The notes beneath the pieces were generated by a model. That model had not been told where the DNA came from and made no database searches. It saw only the letters and a list, made by a program, of their open reading frames with translations. The translations under genes and the position numbers were made by a program. DNA of 64,000 bases from Bacillota bacterium (lineage in GTDB: Bacteria > Bacillota > Clostridia > Caldicoprobacterales > Xylanivirgaceae), in contig JAMOAB010000124.1 of assembly GCA_023621995.1 (NCBI GenBank), positions 1 to 64,000 on the forward strand. Direction: 5' to 3'. Below are positions 37,473 to 46,938 of the stretch, one piece after another (position 1 is the first letter of the stretch; the number at the start of each line of letters is the position of its first letter).

Positions 37473-38228
37473 ATGTTGGGTAAAAAAATATATAGCATAT
37501 CTTTGGTATTCATAGTATTATTTTATATAGTTATTGGCAACCTTTTGATAAAAGATCCTATAGAATATGTGGATATTGAAGAAAGTATTTTAGATTTAGG
37601 GTGTACATGGATATATATGAATGTAAGAGGTTTTAGTAGGGTAGATACTGAATACCTTACACTATCCCAGATTGAAGAGAAATTAGTTGACGGGATGGAC
37701 CTATTAGCCCTTCATAACTATGATGTGTTTAAAACTGATAGGGATGGAGGGGCCCAGATAGAAATAACGGGACATAGTATAGATGGACAACAGTTAACAA
37801 TAACTGCTAATAATAGGCTGGCTGGGGTTGCCAATACGGGATATATGACATATATTGTAGTAGATGTGATTGATAGATTCCCATGGAATACTTGGCAAGA
37901 TAGTGTAAATCAAGTGGATAGATATATTAATAGTCAAGGAGGTTCTGCGACTATATCGTCAACTTTGGTGGGATATTATGACGGTAGGTTAGGTAAGGTG
38001 AAAAGGAAGGCTGTATGCAAGGGGGTGTTAAAAAAACTAGAGGCTACCGATGTAAAGTGGATAGAAGAGGGTGAATTTATAAGTGGAACTGGATACACCT
38101 CTATTATAAGAGATAGCTGGGTTACCTCTAAGGGACCAGTCAATATAAATGTGGCGGCTAGGTATAATGCTTTTGACGATAGGACCTATATATACATAGG
38201 GACGCCTATTATAGCTATGGAGTATTAA
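37473..38228 (+). CDS. ywmB: YwmB-family protein (TATA-box-binding-like fold), membrane-anchored
   Basis: A 251-residue protein with an N-terminal signal/anchor helix (~6-24) and an extracytoplasmic domain of the YwmB (DUF1779) family, named for a structure resembling TATA-binding protein. No biochemical function is established. Assignment rests on length, layout and its position directly before murA-spoIID, which is the Bacillus order. The ATG at 37473 follows ACGGAGG; the earlier in-frame ATG at 37398 lies in the terminator region. murA starts 23 bases later. Confidence 0.8.
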   Translation: MLGKKIYSISLVFIVLFYIVIGNLLIKDPIEYVDIEESILDLGCTWIYMNVRGFSRVDTEYLTLSQIEEKLVDGMDLLALHNYDVFKTDRDGGAQIEITGHSIDGQQLTITANNRLAGVANTGYMTYIVVDVIDRFPWNTWQDSVNQVDRYINSQGGSATISSTLVGYYDGRLGKVKRKAVCKGVLKKLEATDVKWIEEGEFISGTGYTSIIRDSWVTSKGPVNINVAARYNAFDDRTYIYIGTPIIAMEY

Positions 38229-38251
38229 TTTTGTTTGAAAGGAGGGATGCT

Positions 38252-39502
38252 ATGTCGCACTTTATAGTATCCCAGAGCTCACCTCTCAGGGGAAAGGTGA
38301 GGATAAGCGGTGCAAAGAATTCTGTCCTTCCCATCATTGCCGCGTCACTCTTAACTGATGATGTGTGCACTGTAGAGGAAGTGCCAGAGCTAGACGATGT
38401 ATACACCATATGTAGTGTTATGGAGGCTTTAGGATCTAAGATAGACTTTAGGGAGGGAAAACTTACAATTGACAATAGCTGTGTAGACAGCGTAGTTGCT
38501 CCCTATGAATTAGTTAGAAAGATAAGGGCTTCTTTTCTCATAATGGGCCCCCTCCTTGCCCGAGAGGGAAAGGTTAAGATATCCTTGCCAGGGGGATGTG
38601 CAATAGGAACTAGACCTATCAATCTACATCTTAAAGGATTTGCCGCCATGGGCGCCGATATATCATTGGGCCATGGCTATATAGAGGCCAGCTGTAATAA
38701 ACTAAAGGGTAGTTCCATATATTTGGATTTTCCAAGTGTGGGAGCAACTGAGAATATAATGATGGCAGCAACTTTGGCTGAAGGGCAGACCGTAATAGAA
38801 AATGCTGCTGAGGAGCCGGAGATAGTAGATTTGGCAAACTTTTTAAATGCCATGGGTGCAAATGTCAAAGGTGCAGGCACGGATACAATAAGGATAGAGG
38901 GAGTGAAAGCACTCCACGGTGCTTTCCATGCTGTAATACCTGATAGGATAGAGACAGGAACATTTATGGTGGCAGCGGCAATGACAAAGGGTGATGTTTT
39001 CATAGAAAATGTGGTTATAGACCATATAAAACCGGTGGAAGCAAAACTAAAGGAGGCAGGTGTCTGTGTAATAGAAGAAGAAAATGGAGTTAGGGTGAAG
39101 GTGACAGATCCCCTACAATCAATAGATATTAAGACACTTCCATACCCTGGATTCCCCACTGATATGCAGGCCCAGATGATGGCGTTTATGACTATCGTTC
39201 CAGGGACCAGTATAATCACTGAGACAGTATTTGAAAATCGGTTTATGCATGTAAGTGAACTTAAAAGATTAGGTGCCAATATAAAGATAGAGGGAAGAAG
39301 CGCAGTAGTAGAAGGTGTAAAACGACTTACTGGAACGGAAGTTAAGGCAACCGATCTTAGGGCCGGTGCTGCACTAGTGCTTGCAGGACTATGTGCAGAA
39401 GGGGAGACCCATATATTAGATATCCACCATATAGATAGGGGTTATGAACAGTTTGAACAAAAACTTAGGGGTTTAGGCGCTACAATATATAGAGCTGAGT
39501 AA
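38252..39502 (+). CDS. murA: UDP-N-acetylglucosamine 1-carboxyvinyltransferase
   Basis: The first committed enzyme of peptidoglycan precursor synthesis, adding enolpyruvate from PEP to UDP-GlcNAc. The 416-residue protein has the [13 protein letters not shown] start, the catalytic loop [10 protein letters not shown] with Cys116 (the fosfomycin target in other species), and the C-terminal [13 protein letters not shown] motif. ATG 38252 lies after AAAGGAGGG; an earlier in-frame TTG/ATG region at 38231 overlaps it. It is followed by spoIID, as in Bacillus. Confidence 0.96.
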   Translation: MSHFIVSQSSPLRGKVRISGAKNSVLPIIAASLLTDDVCTVEEVPELDDVYTICSVMEALGSKIDFREGKLTIDNSCVDSVVAPYELVRKIRASFLIMGPLLAREGKVKISLPGGCAIGTRPINLHLKGFAAMGADISLGHGYIEASCNKLKGSSIYLDFPSVGATENIMMAATLAEGQTVIENAAEEPEIVDLANFLNAMGANVKGAGTDTIRIEGVKALHGAFHAVIPDRIETGTFMVAAAMTKGDVFIENVVIDHIKPVEAKLKEAGVCVIEEENGVRVKVTDPLQSIDIKTLPYPGFPTDMQAQMMAFMTIVPGTSIITETVFENRFMHVSELKRLGANIKIEGRSAVVEGVKRLTGTEVKATDLRAGAALVLAGLCAEGETHILDIHHIDRGYEQFEQKLRGLGATIYRAE

Positions 39503-39582
39503 TTGTGTTCTCCTAGTTCTAATTTTAACAGGGGCTGCATACAATAGTTGAGTAGCTCCATAAGATATGAGGAGGACATTGA

Positions 39583-40611
39583 ATGAGATGGTGGATAAAT
39601 GGTATATTACTTATCATATTAGTAGTACTTGTAATCCCTACTTTTATAGTGAAGGGATGTTCTAATGATGAATCTACGCCTATTATATTAGAAACAGAGG
39701 ATAGGGAGGACTTTGACGTACTATCTATAGATATAGAGACCATTGAAAATGAGCCATCCATACTAATCTATGATCATATAAATAAAAAGAAGATGGAGAT
39801 TCCACTTGAACAGTATGTAGTTGGAGTGGTAGCTGCTGAGATGCCTGCATCGTTTCATATAGAAGCCTTAAAAGCCCAGGCAGTTGCTGCACGAACGCTA
39901 GCAATACGTAAGATGAGGGCATATGGAGGACGGGGGTGTTCTAAATATGACACTGACGTTGATATGTGTACCTTCTATGGACATTGTCAGGCATGGATCT
40001 CCGATGAAGAGCAAAAAGAGAACTGGGGAGCTGATTATATTGCCAATCGAAGCAAAATAGTACAGGCGGTGGAAGACACAAGAGGACTTATATTGACCTA
40101 CCAAGGTAGCCCAATAGAGGTGTTTTTCTATTCAACTAGTAATGGAAAGACAGAGGATGCCAGCGAGGTATTTTCTATGCAACTACCCTATTATAAGGTG
40201 GTAGATAGTTTTGGTGAAGAGGATGCTCCTAAATTCAAAGAAGAATTTACCTTTACACGGAGGGAGTTCGTAGATATATTTAAAAAACATTATCCAAATA
40301 GCAAGCTTACAAGTAAGAATATAGAATCCCAAATAAGGATTTTAAACCACACCCAAAGTGGTAGGGTAGGAGAAATACTAGTCGGTGGAATCAAATTAAA
40401 GGGAAGTGAGTTTAGGAGTATATATGGTATAAATTCTGCTGACTTTGAATTTCAATTCCTCAAGGATAAGGTGATCATATATACTACTGGATATGGGCAT
40501 GGAGTGGGTATGAGCCAGGTCGGTGCAGATAGAATGGCAAAGGAAGGAAAGTCATATACCGATATCCTAAATCACTATTATATAGATGTGGAAATAGATA
40601 TGGGTTATTGA
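39583..40611 (+). CDS. spoIID: Stage II sporulation protein D
   Basis: A membrane-anchored lytic transglycosylase that, with SpoIIP and SpoIIM, drives septal peptidoglycan thinning and engulfment. The 342-residue protein has an N-terminal anchor (~3-22), the SpoIID core PLEQYVVGVVAAEMPASFHIEALKAQAVAARTLA (in part) with catalytic Glu86, the CTFYGHCQAW cysteine pair and C-terminal GHGVGMSQVGADRMAKEG. AGGAGG precedes ATG. sigma-E control is expected from the family; no promoter was identified. Confidence 0.96.
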   Translation: MRWWINGILLIILVVLVIPTFIVKGCSNDESTPIILETEDREDFDVLSIDIETIENEPSILIYDHINKKKMEIPLEQYVVGVVAAEMPASFHIEALKAQAVAARTLAIRKMRAYGGRGCSKYDTDVDMCTFYGHCQAWISDEEQKENWGADYIANRSKIVQAVEDTRGLILTYQGSPIEVFFYSTSNGKTEDASEVFSMQLPYYKVVDSFGEEDAPKFKEEFTFTRREFVDIFKKHYPNSKLTSKNIESQIRILNHTQSGRVGEILVGGIKLKGSEFRSIYGINSADFEFQFLKDKVIIYTTGYGHGVGMSQVGADRMAKEGKSYTDILNHYYIDVEIDMGY

Positions 40612-40615
40612 TAGG

Positions 40616-40650
40616 AAAATACGGCATTTGCTGTATTTTTTTTTATTTTT
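40616..40650 (+). terminator. Intrinsic terminator of spoIID
   Basis: AAAATACGGC (40616-40625), loop ATTT, GCTGTATTTT (40630-40639, one G-U pair), then a long T-run. It begins five bases after the spoIID stop. Confidence 0.85.
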
Positions 40651-40679
40651 TGGACACAATCTAGACAGGAGGTGTATTT

Positions 40680-41606
40680 ATGGATAGCGGTATGCATAAT
40701 GATATGAATAATAATGATATTGGTAAAGATAAGCCTAAATGGAGATTAAAGAACATGTTTAAAAGGGATAAGTTTGTAGGTTTTTTAGATAGACAAGGTT
40801 TTTATGTTGTGCTCTTCATATGTATATGTGTAATTGGCGCCACTGCCCTTATCACTACTAGGAAAAATGAAAATTTAAATGAAGAGGACGGAGAAGATAA
40901 TATAATACAATACGAGGATTATGAACCTAAATTAGATAGTGACAGGTATATCTCTGGTCTATATCCAGACCTGCATACATCAGGTGAAGATAAGTCCGAT
41001 ACAGAAGACAGTATAGACATAAAAGTAGAAGATATTCTCACTGATGAAGCAGATGAAGAAAAAGCTAAGGAGGATAGTGGACAATCGGCTCAAGAGGAGG
41101 GCCGTCAAGAGGAAGTAGACACCATGGCATCTGCTGGGGAGGAACAACCTATAGATAGGGACAGTGAGGAGGAAAAGGCCATATCGGGAAAGATGAGTAG
41201 GATAATGCTAAAACCTGTTGAAGGAGATACTATAATTATGGATTATGCCCAAGATGAGCTTATATACTCATCTACCCTAAAGGAATGGCGTACTCATCCA
41301 GCTATAGATATAGAGTGTCAATTAGGTAGTGAAGTGAGAGCTGTACTGGACGGAGTAGTACTGTCCATAGAAGAAGATCCTCTCATGGGTATAGTGATAA
41401 CCTTAGATCATGGTGATGGTATAACCACAAGATATGCAAACCTCTCTACCAAGGATATGGTCCAAGTAGGGCAGGCTGTGGTGAAGGGACAGGTAATAAG
41501 CGGTGTAGGAAGGACGGCTACTGCCGAGATACTTGATCCACCACATCTACACTTTGAAGTATTGATAGAGGATAAAAACGTAGATCCAAAGGAGTTTTTT
41601 GAATAG
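40680..41606 (+). CDS. spoIIQ: SpoIIQ-like forespore M23 (LytM) peptidase
   Basis: A forespore membrane protein that pairs with mother-cell SpoIIIAH in the engulfment channel. The 308-residue protein has one membrane helix (~38-57), an acidic low-complexity linker (~60-175) and a C-terminal LytM domain. The zinc ligands are complete: His206 and Asp210 (HPAID) and His291 in PPHLHFEV with His289. B. subtilis SpoIIQ lacks a complete set, whereas C. difficile SpoIIQ is reported to bind zinc. AGGAGGT precedes ATG. The spoIID-spoIIQ-spoIIID neighbourhood supports the name over a generic M23 peptidase. Confidence 0.87.
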   Translation: MDSGMHNDMNNNDIGKDKPKWRLKNMFKRDKFVGFLDRQGFYVVLFICICVIGATALITTRKNENLNEEDGEDNIIQYEDYEPKLDSDRYISGLYPDLHTSGEDKSDTEDSIDIKVEDILTDEADEEKAKEDSGQSAQEEGRQEEVDTMASAGEEQPIDRDSEEEKAISGKMSRIMLKPVEGDTIIMDYAQDELIYSSTLKEWRTHPAIDIECQLGSEVRAVLDGVVLSIEEDPLMGIVITLDHGDGITTRYANLSTKDMVQVGQAVVKGQVISGVGRTATAEILDPPHLHFEVLIEDKNVDPKEFFE

Positions 41607-41609
41607 TGG

Positions 41610-41652
41610 AAAGGCCGATGGGTTAAATAATAACTTGTCGGCCTTTTTGTTT
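41610..41652 (+). terminator. Intrinsic terminator of spoIIQ
   Basis: AAAGGCCGA (41610-41618) pairs with TCGGCCTTT (41638-41646), followed by TTGTTT. The loop is 19 nt. Confidence 0.85.
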
Positions 41653-41786
41653 GGTATCTACAACCAATGGACTTATATCATTTAAAACAGATAGATTCTA
41701 GATTATCATATAAACAAAAACATACTATTAGCATTTTTGCATGCCGAAAATGATTTGAAGAATATATGGTATAACTAGATAGTAGA

Positions 41787-41795
41787 TGATATAAT
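41787..41795 (+). promoter_or_regulatory. Extended -10 promoter of the PfkB kinase gene
   Basis: TGATATAAT with a perfect -10 at 41790-41795 lies 47 bases before the start codon. The -35 is not convincing. Confidence 0.45.
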
Positions 41796-41841
41796 TATAA
41801 AGAGTTGATGGGATGTAATGCAGGGAAGTGTGGGGGGAAAT

Positions 41842-42804
41842 ATGATACTTACAGTTACTTTAAATCCTGCTGTAGACAAGGTATATAAGGTGGCAAACTT
41901 TTGTATAGGAGAGGTATTTCGGGCTGAAGAAGTGTTGACGACAGCTGGTGGCAAGGGTATAAATGTGGCAAGGGTATGCAGTATTCTAGGTGAGGATGTA
42001 ATAGCCACTGGCTTTTTAGGAGGAAACACCGGTGCATTTATACGTGAAGGACTTAAAGCTCATAATATAGTAGATGCATTTATCGCTATACCTGGCGAGA
42101 CACGTACTTCAATTACAGTAGATGATTTGATATATGGTCATTCTACACAGATCTTGGAGGATGGCCCTATAATACCTAATGATATCCAGCAAGAGTTTGT
42201 AGCCTCATTTGGGACTCTTGTAGAAATATCAGATATAGTAGTTCTGGCAGGTAGTTTACCTATAGGACTGGAGACAGACTTTTATGGTAGACTCATAGAC
42301 ATAGTTCATGCTAAGGGAAAAAAGGTAATATTAGATACAAGTGGAGAAGCTCTAAGATTAGGTATGGCGCACGTTCCATTTATGATAAAGCCCAACCTTC
42401 CAGAGCTTAGGGTACTTATTGGGAGTGGGCTTATGGATGAAGAAGATATAGCATATGAGGCACTGAATATCAACCATAGTGGAATAGATCTAGTATGTAT
42501 AACTCTGGGTAGAGATGGAGCTATTGTGGCATATAATGGTGATATATTCAGGCTTATTGCTCCTCCTATAGAGACAGTGAACACAGTTGGATGTGGGGAT
42601 GCCTTTGTGGCAGGATGTGCCATTGGTCATATGAGGAAATATGACATAGAATCTACCCTTAAATATGCTATGGCATGTGGTATAGCAAATACCCAGTTTT
42701 CAGAGCCAGGTAGGGTGGATGAAGGGTTAGTTACTAAATTTTTTGATAGTATATCGATTTGGAAGAATACATATGGATTGAAAAGTATGATTAAAGGTAT
42801 ATAA
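41842..42804 (+). CDS. 1-phosphofructokinase-family sugar kinase (PfkB/FruK/LacC type)
   Basis: A 320-residue ribokinase-fold kinase beginning MILTVTLNPAVDKVY, the hallmark of 1-phosphofructokinase, tagatose-6-phosphate kinase and PfkB. The substrate motif GGKGINVAR (~38) and the ATP/anion-hole motif NTVGCGDAFVAGCA (~248-261, catalytic Asp) are present. No fructose PTS genes are adjacent, so FruK cannot be separated from LacC or PfkB. ATG at 41842 follows GGGGGGAAA. A CBM9-like gene follows 26 bases later, probably in the same transcript. The pair interrupts the usual spoIIQ-spoIIID neighbourhood. Confidence 0.88.
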   Translation: MILTVTLNPAVDKVYKVANFCIGEVFRAEEVLTTAGGKGINVARVCSILGEDVIATGFLGGNTGAFIREGLKAHNIVDAFIAIPGETRTSITVDDLIYGHSTQILEDGPIIPNDIQQEFVASFGTLVEISDIVVLAGSLPIGLETDFYGRLIDIVHAKGKKVILDTSGEALRLGMAHVPFMIKPNLPELRVLIGSGLMDEEDIAYEALNINHSGIDLVCITLGRDGAIVAYNGDIFRLIAPPIETVNTVGCGDAFVAGCAIGHMRKYDIESTLKYAMACGIANTQFSEPGRVDEGLVTKFFDSISIWKNTYGLKSMIKGI

Positions 42805-42830
42805 AAATAAGTAATGGGAGGAGAGATTTC

Positions 42831-43478
42831 ATGTCTAAAAAATATATTATAAAGAGAGTGGACGGCTCAATTGAAAATGTAGACAATGTGTGGGAAGATA
42901 TAGAACCTATTGCCGTTTCAATATTTCCATGGGATGACAATGGATATAGGCCTAAGTCAGAAGCAAGGGTATTTTACACATCGACGCATATATACATACG
43001 ATTTATGGCATATGAAGATGAGATAGTGGCAACGTATACAAATATGAATGAACCAGTGTACAAAGATAGTTGTGTAGAATTTTTTATAAACCCAACCCCT
43101 AATACCGACGATAGATATTTAAATTTTGAGATGAATCCCTATGGTACTTTAAACCTTGGTATAGGGGCAGATAGATATGATCGAAAGGCTATAAATAGTT
43201 GGTATCTGCCCATATTTAATATAAAATCATCTATTACTCCTGAGACAATAGGTGAGTATGGAGGAGAATTTTGGTGGGTAGAATATTCTATACCCCTTGA
43301 CTTTTTAAGAGAATTATATAAAGATATAGAATTTAAATCGGGAGTACATATGAAAGGTAATTTTTACAAATGTGGTGATGATACTAAGTATTCCCATTTT
43401 GGATGTTGGAATGAGGTGGTCTGGGAAGAACCCGATTTTCATAGGCCTGAGTGCTTTGGTGATCTAATACTTGAATAG
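42831..43478 (+). CDS. CBM9-like carbohydrate-binding domain protein, cytoplasmic
   Basis: A 215-residue stand-alone beta-sandwich domain resembling the CBM9-like (carbohydrate-binding family 9) fold used in extracellular xylanases, with the signatures SEARVFYTSTHIYIRFMAYEDE, DSCVEFFINP and MNPYGTLNLGIG. There is no signal peptide, so it is probably cytoplasmic, which is odd for a polysaccharide-binding fold. The function is unknown. ATG follows GGGAGGAGA. It sits behind the sugar kinase and ends at a very long perfect terminator stem. Confidence 0.8.
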   Translation: MSKKYIIKRVDGSIENVDNVWEDIEPIAVSIFPWDDNGYRPKSEARVFYTSTHIYIRFMAYEDEIVATYTNMNEPVYKDSCVEFFINPTPNTDDRYLNFEMNPYGTLNLGIGADRYDRKAINSWYLPIFNIKSSITPETIGEYGGEFWWVEYSIPLDFLRELYKDIEFKSGVHMKGNFYKCGDDTKYSHFGCWNEVVWEEPDFHRPECFGDLILE

Positions 43479-43487
43479 ATGCTAGTC

Positions 43488-43544
43488 AATAAATAGGCGT
43501 CAACTAAGACTTTGCAATCTTAGTTGACGCCTATTTATTTTCCA
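43488..43544 (+). terminator. Very long perfect terminator stem after the CBM9-like gene
   Basis: A 22-bp perfect inverted repeat (43488-43509 with 43518-43539) has loop CTTTGCAA, ending TATTTATTTTCC. It closes the kinase/CBM9 transcript and insulates spoIIID. Confidence 0.88.
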
Positions 43545-43661
43545 AATAAAAGTTTTATATTTTTTTACACTTCTATATCCCTCAAAATCCGCATATTTAT
43601 TAATATATCTAAAGTTTATAGCTAAGCTATGTATGAGGATATCTCAAGGGGGGACGGAAGT

Positions 43662-43919
43662 TTGAAAGATTATATTGAAGAGAGGGTTATAGAAGTTGCA
43701 AAATACATAATAGATACTGAAGCTACTGTTCGTGAAGCGGCAAAGGTATTTAAAGTGAGTAAGTCTACTATTCATAAAGACATGTCAGAACGTCTACCTA
43801 AGGTAGATCCTGTTACATACGAAGAGGTCAAAAAAATACTGGAAAAAAACAAAGCTGAGCGCCATATTCGCGGCGGATTTGCTACTAAAATGAAATATAA
43901 ACAGGGCTTTGATAATTAA
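43662..43919 (+). CDS. spoIIID: Stage III sporulation transcriptional regulator SpoIIID
   Basis: A mother-cell DNA-binding protein that tunes sigma-E genes and sigK expression. The 85-residue protein has DYIEERVIEVAKYI, the helix-turn-helix VREAAKVFKVSKSTIHKDMSERLP (in part, ~20-45), and the basic C-terminal RHIRGGFATKMKYK, all like B. subtilis SpoIIID. The start is the TTG at 43662 after AAGGGGGGAC, giving the family N-terminus; ATG 43629 would add 11 unrelated residues. A short inverted repeat GGCTTTGA/TCAAAGCC (43905-43943) spans its stop codon. Confidence 0.95.
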   Translation: MKDYIEERVIEVAKYIIDTEATVREAAKVFKVSKSTIHKDMSERLPKVDPVTYEEVKKILEKNKAERHIRGGFATKMKYKQGFDN

Positions 43920-44026
43920 ATAGGAAGTATATTTGTCAAAGCCATATATTAAAAGAGGATTTTTGTGAAATACGTCGAATAGAACACTAATAGGTGTTTA
44001 GCGTACTAAAGAAAGGATAGATGGTG

Positions 44027-45064
44027 GTGTTTGTATATAAAGATATAGGTATTGACTTGGGAACTTCCAGTGTATTGGTATATATGGAGGGTAAGGGCAT
44101 CATACTTAGAGAACCTTCTGTCATTGCGATTGAAAATAATACGGGCAGGATACTAGCTGTGGGGGAAGAGGCAAGGATGATGATAGGTCGGACGCCAGGC
44201 AATATAGTAGCACTCAGACCTATGAGAGATGGAGTAATATCAGACTACGATATAACACTTAAAATGCTCAGGTATTTTTTGCGAAAGGCAGCAGGTAAAA
44301 GCATATTCAGAAAGCCAAGAGTTGTCATATGTGTACCTAGTATTGTAACTGAAGTAGAAAAGCGTGCAGTATTAGATGCAACATACGAAGCGGGGGCAAA
44401 ACATACGTATCTCATAGAAGAACCTATTGCGGCTGCCATCGGCGCAGGAGTGGACATAAGTCAACCTTGTGGTAATATGGTAATCGATGTGGGAGGAGGT
44501 ACCACCGATATTGCTGTTATATCTCTTGGAAGTGCAGTTATTACAGATTCTATAAGGGTGGCAGGAGACACCTTTGACGAAGATATAATACGATATATGC
44601 GAAAAAAGCACAATCTTCTCATAGGAGAGCGAACAGCTGAAGATATGAAGATAAATATAGGATCGGCTTTCCCACGGAAGGAAAAAGTCTCAATGATGGT
44701 TACAGGACGCAATCTAGTGTCTGGACTACCTAAAACTGTGGAGGTAAACTCAGATGAGATGATAGAAGCTCTAGATGAAACTGTAGAGGCAATTGCCGAT
44801 GCAGTCCATGGGGTGCTTGAGCGAACTCCACCAGAATTAGCTGCTGATATAAGTGAAAATGGAATAATTATGACAGGGGGTGGTGCACTGTTATATGGAC
44901 TCGATAAGCTTATTCAGGAGCGCACTAAGATTGCAGTATATATCTTTGAAGACGCCATATCCAGTGTGGCCATTGGAACAGGTAGGGCATTAGAAAATAT
45001 AGATGTATACGCAGATTCGGCAATGTCAGAATATAGGCGGAGTACTCTATATCAGGGAAGATAA
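44027..45064 (+). CDS. mbl: MreB/Mbl-type actin-like rod-shape protein
   Basis: An actin homologue that forms membrane-associated filaments guiding lateral wall synthesis. It has 345 residues: phosphate-1 DIGIDLGTSSVLVY, IEEPIAAAIGAGVDI, phosphate-2 MVIDVGGGTTDIAVISLG, and adenosine motif IIMTGGGALLYGLDKLI. The start is uncertain among ATG 44021, GTG 44024 and GTG 44027. The last gives MFVYKDIGIDLG, like B. subtilis Mbl, with AAAGGA nine bases upstream. Position after spoIIID and before flhO-flhP matches Mbl in Bacillus. MreBH or MreB are alternatives. Confidence 0.93.
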   Translation: MFVYKDIGIDLGTSSVLVYMEGKGIILREPSVIAIENNTGRILAVGEEARMMIGRTPGNIVALRPMRDGVISDYDITLKMLRYFLRKAAGKSIFRKPRVVICVPSIVTEVEKRAVLDATYEAGAKHTYLIEEPIAAAIGAGVDISQPCGNMVIDVGGGTTDIAVISLGSAVITDSIRVAGDTFDEDIIRYMRKKHNLLIGERTAEDMKINIGSAFPRKEKVSMMVTGRNLVSGLPKTVEVNSDEMIEALDETVEAIADAVHGVLERTPPELAADISENGIIMTGGGALLYGLDKLIQERTKIAVYIFEDAISSVAIGTGRALENIDVYADSAMSEYRRSTLYQGR

Positions 45065-45171
45065 CTATAGAAAAGGGCTTTTTTACTATTTTAACTTTCT
45101 ATATAATACTGTATACTAAAGATATATAATTCCCGCTGTCTAGTTAGATGTACGAAGGGAGAGGTTTACAT

Positions 45172-45927
45172 ATGATTAGGGGCATGTATACTGCTACCAC
45201 TGGCATGATACAGCAGGCAAGAAAGTTAGATACAGTTGCAAACAACTTATCAAATATAAATACAAATGGCTATAAGAGAGACAGGGCTATAAACAGATCT
45301 TTCGATGACGAACTCCTGCTTCGTATGGGAGGAGGAAGCCAAGGAAGCTATAGTAGACGCATAGGGAATATAAATCATGGTGTATATATAGATGAAGTGG
45401 TGACTTCATTTGAGCAAGGCAATGTCAACCAAACATATAAGAATACCGATGTTGCCCTTTTAGGACAGGGGTTCTTTACTATTCTTACCGATGAAGGGGT
45501 GCAATATACTCGAGATGGTAGCTTTACCATCGACAGTTTTGGCCGATTGACAACGGCAGAAGGTTGGCCAGTCTTAGGAGAGCAAGGTGAGATATATCTC
45601 TACGGTGATGATTTTACAATAGATGGGCATGGTAACATTGCACAGGACGGTTTATATATAGACACCTTACTTGTGGTAGACTTTGACGACAAGGATACCC
45701 TAAGAAAGGTGGGAGATAACTATTTTATAAATACAGATGGCGATAATCAGCCCGTACAGTTTACCGGGGAGGTAAGGCAAGGCTTTTTGGAAGGATCTAA
45801 TGTGGAGCCCATACGGGAGATAGTAGACATGATGAATGCCACTCGCGCATACGAGACCAATCAGCGTTTGATTAAGATGATGGATGACACCCTTAGTAAA
45901 GCTGTAAATGAAGTAGGTAGGGTATAG
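45172..45927 (+). CDS. flhO: Flagellar basal-body rod protein (FlhO/FlgF-like)
   Basis: A 251-residue rod/hook-type protein. The N-terminal rod motif is LDTVANNLSNINTNGYKRD (~19-37), and the C-terminal DUF1078 helix is EIVDMMNATRAYETNQRLIKMMD. These are distal/proximal rod components exported by the flagellar type III system. ATG 45172 follows GAAGGGAGAGG; the earlier in-frame ATG at 45148 has no site. Paired with flhP, ten bases downstream, after mbl exactly as in B. subtilis. Confidence 0.93.
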   Translation: MIRGMYTATTGMIQQARKLDTVANNLSNINTNGYKRDRAINRSFDDELLLRMGGGSQGSYSRRIGNINHGVYIDEVVTSFEQGNVNQTYKNTDVALLGQGFFTILTDEGVQYTRDGSFTIDSFGRLTTAEGWPVLGEQGEIYLYGDDFTIDGHGNIAQDGLYIDTLLVVDFDDKDTLRKVGDNYFINTDGDNQPVQFTGEVRQGFLEGSNVEPIREIVDMMNATRAYETNQRLIKMMDDTLSKAVNEVGRV

Positions 45928-45937
45928 GAGGATACAT

Positions 45938-46759
45938 ATGATAAGAGCATTTTATAGTTCAGCGTCTGGTATGATAGCACAGCAAAACAATATTGACATA
46001 ATCTCAAATAATATATCCAATATAAACACAGTAGGATACAAAAAAGAAAAGGCATCCTTTAAAGATACCATGTATACATATATGGAGCGAAGACCTCAAC
46101 CTGTAAACTTACAAGTTGGTAGTGGCACACGAGTAGGCGCCGTACAACGATATTTTCATCAAGGTTCGGTAGAGGCAACTGGCGGTTCACTCGATGTGGC
46201 CATAAAAGGGCCTGGCTTCTTTAAAGTAGAAGGCGGAAATGGCAATATATGTTATACTCGTGATGGAAACTTTAAGTTATCATCTGAGATTGATGAGCAA
46301 GGGGCAGTATTTAGACTAGTGACTTCTAGCGGTTATTATGTATTAGATGCAGATACAGGCGAGCCCATATCCTTTAGGCCCTATTATAATGAATACGATA
46401 TTACCTTCTCTCAGGATGATGTTCTCATCTCAGACGATGGTGTTGTATCGATTCAAGATAAATATGATAATGCCTATCCAATAGGTAGGATAGCCATTGT
46501 ATCCTTTACCAATCCTGAGGGGCTAGAGTCGGTGGGCGATAATATGTATAGAATGCCTACTGAGGATGGCTCAATAACAGGACTTGAGACGGAAGACACT
46601 GAATCTAAAGTGATGCAGGGTTTTTTAGAGCGATCTAATGTCAATATACTTGACGAGATGACCGAGCTTATAATGGCACAGAGGGCTTATCAAATGAGCT
46701 CCAGAGTACTTCAATCAGCAGATGAGATGGAGCGGCTTGCAAATGATCTTCGGGGTTAG
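45938..46759 (+). CDS. flhP: Flagellar basal-body rod protein (FlhP/FlgG-like)
   Basis: A 273-residue paralogue of the preceding gene, with NNIDIISNNISNINTVGYKKEKASF (in part, ~16-40) and C-terminal NILDEMTELIMAQRAYQMSSRVLQSADEM (in part). It resembles distal rod FlgG. AGGAGG precedes ATG. No other flagellar genes are nearby, so these two work with basal-body genes encoded elsewhere. Confidence 0.93.
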   Translation: MIRAFYSSASGMIAQQNNIDIISNNISNINTVGYKKEKASFKDTMYTYMERRPQPVNLQVGSGTRVGAVQRYFHQGSVEATGGSLDVAIKGPGFFKVEGGNGNICYTRDGNFKLSSEIDEQGAVFRLVTSSGYYVLDADTGEPISFRPYYNEYDITFSQDDVLISDDGVVSIQDKYDNAYPIGRIAIVSFTNPEGLESVGDNMYRMPTEDGSITGLETEDTESKVMQGFLERSNVNILDEMTELIMAQRAYQMSSRVLQSADEMERLANDLRG

Positions 46760-46776
46760 CTATGGATATAGATTTT

Positions 46777-46812
46777 AGACGATTGTTATATAGAAGAACA
46801 ATCGTCTTTTTA
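46777..46812 (+). terminator. Intrinsic terminator of flhO-flhP
   Basis: AGACGATTGTT (46777-46787) pairs with AACAATCGTCT (46797-46807), followed by TTTTAAG. Confidence 0.88.
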
Positions 46813-46938
46813 AGTTTATATTAGATTTTTATATCTATTAGGTATAAAATTAAATCCCACAAAAGGGGCTAATATCATATAATTTTATCGATTTTTTAGT
46901 ATCTATAATGGACATACATATATTTGGAGGTATTAAAT

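Noticed and set aside
45115-45145. sigma-D (flagellar) promoter before flhO
   Set aside because: TAAA is followed at about the right distance by CGCTGTCTA, which matches the GCCGATAT -10 at too few positions.
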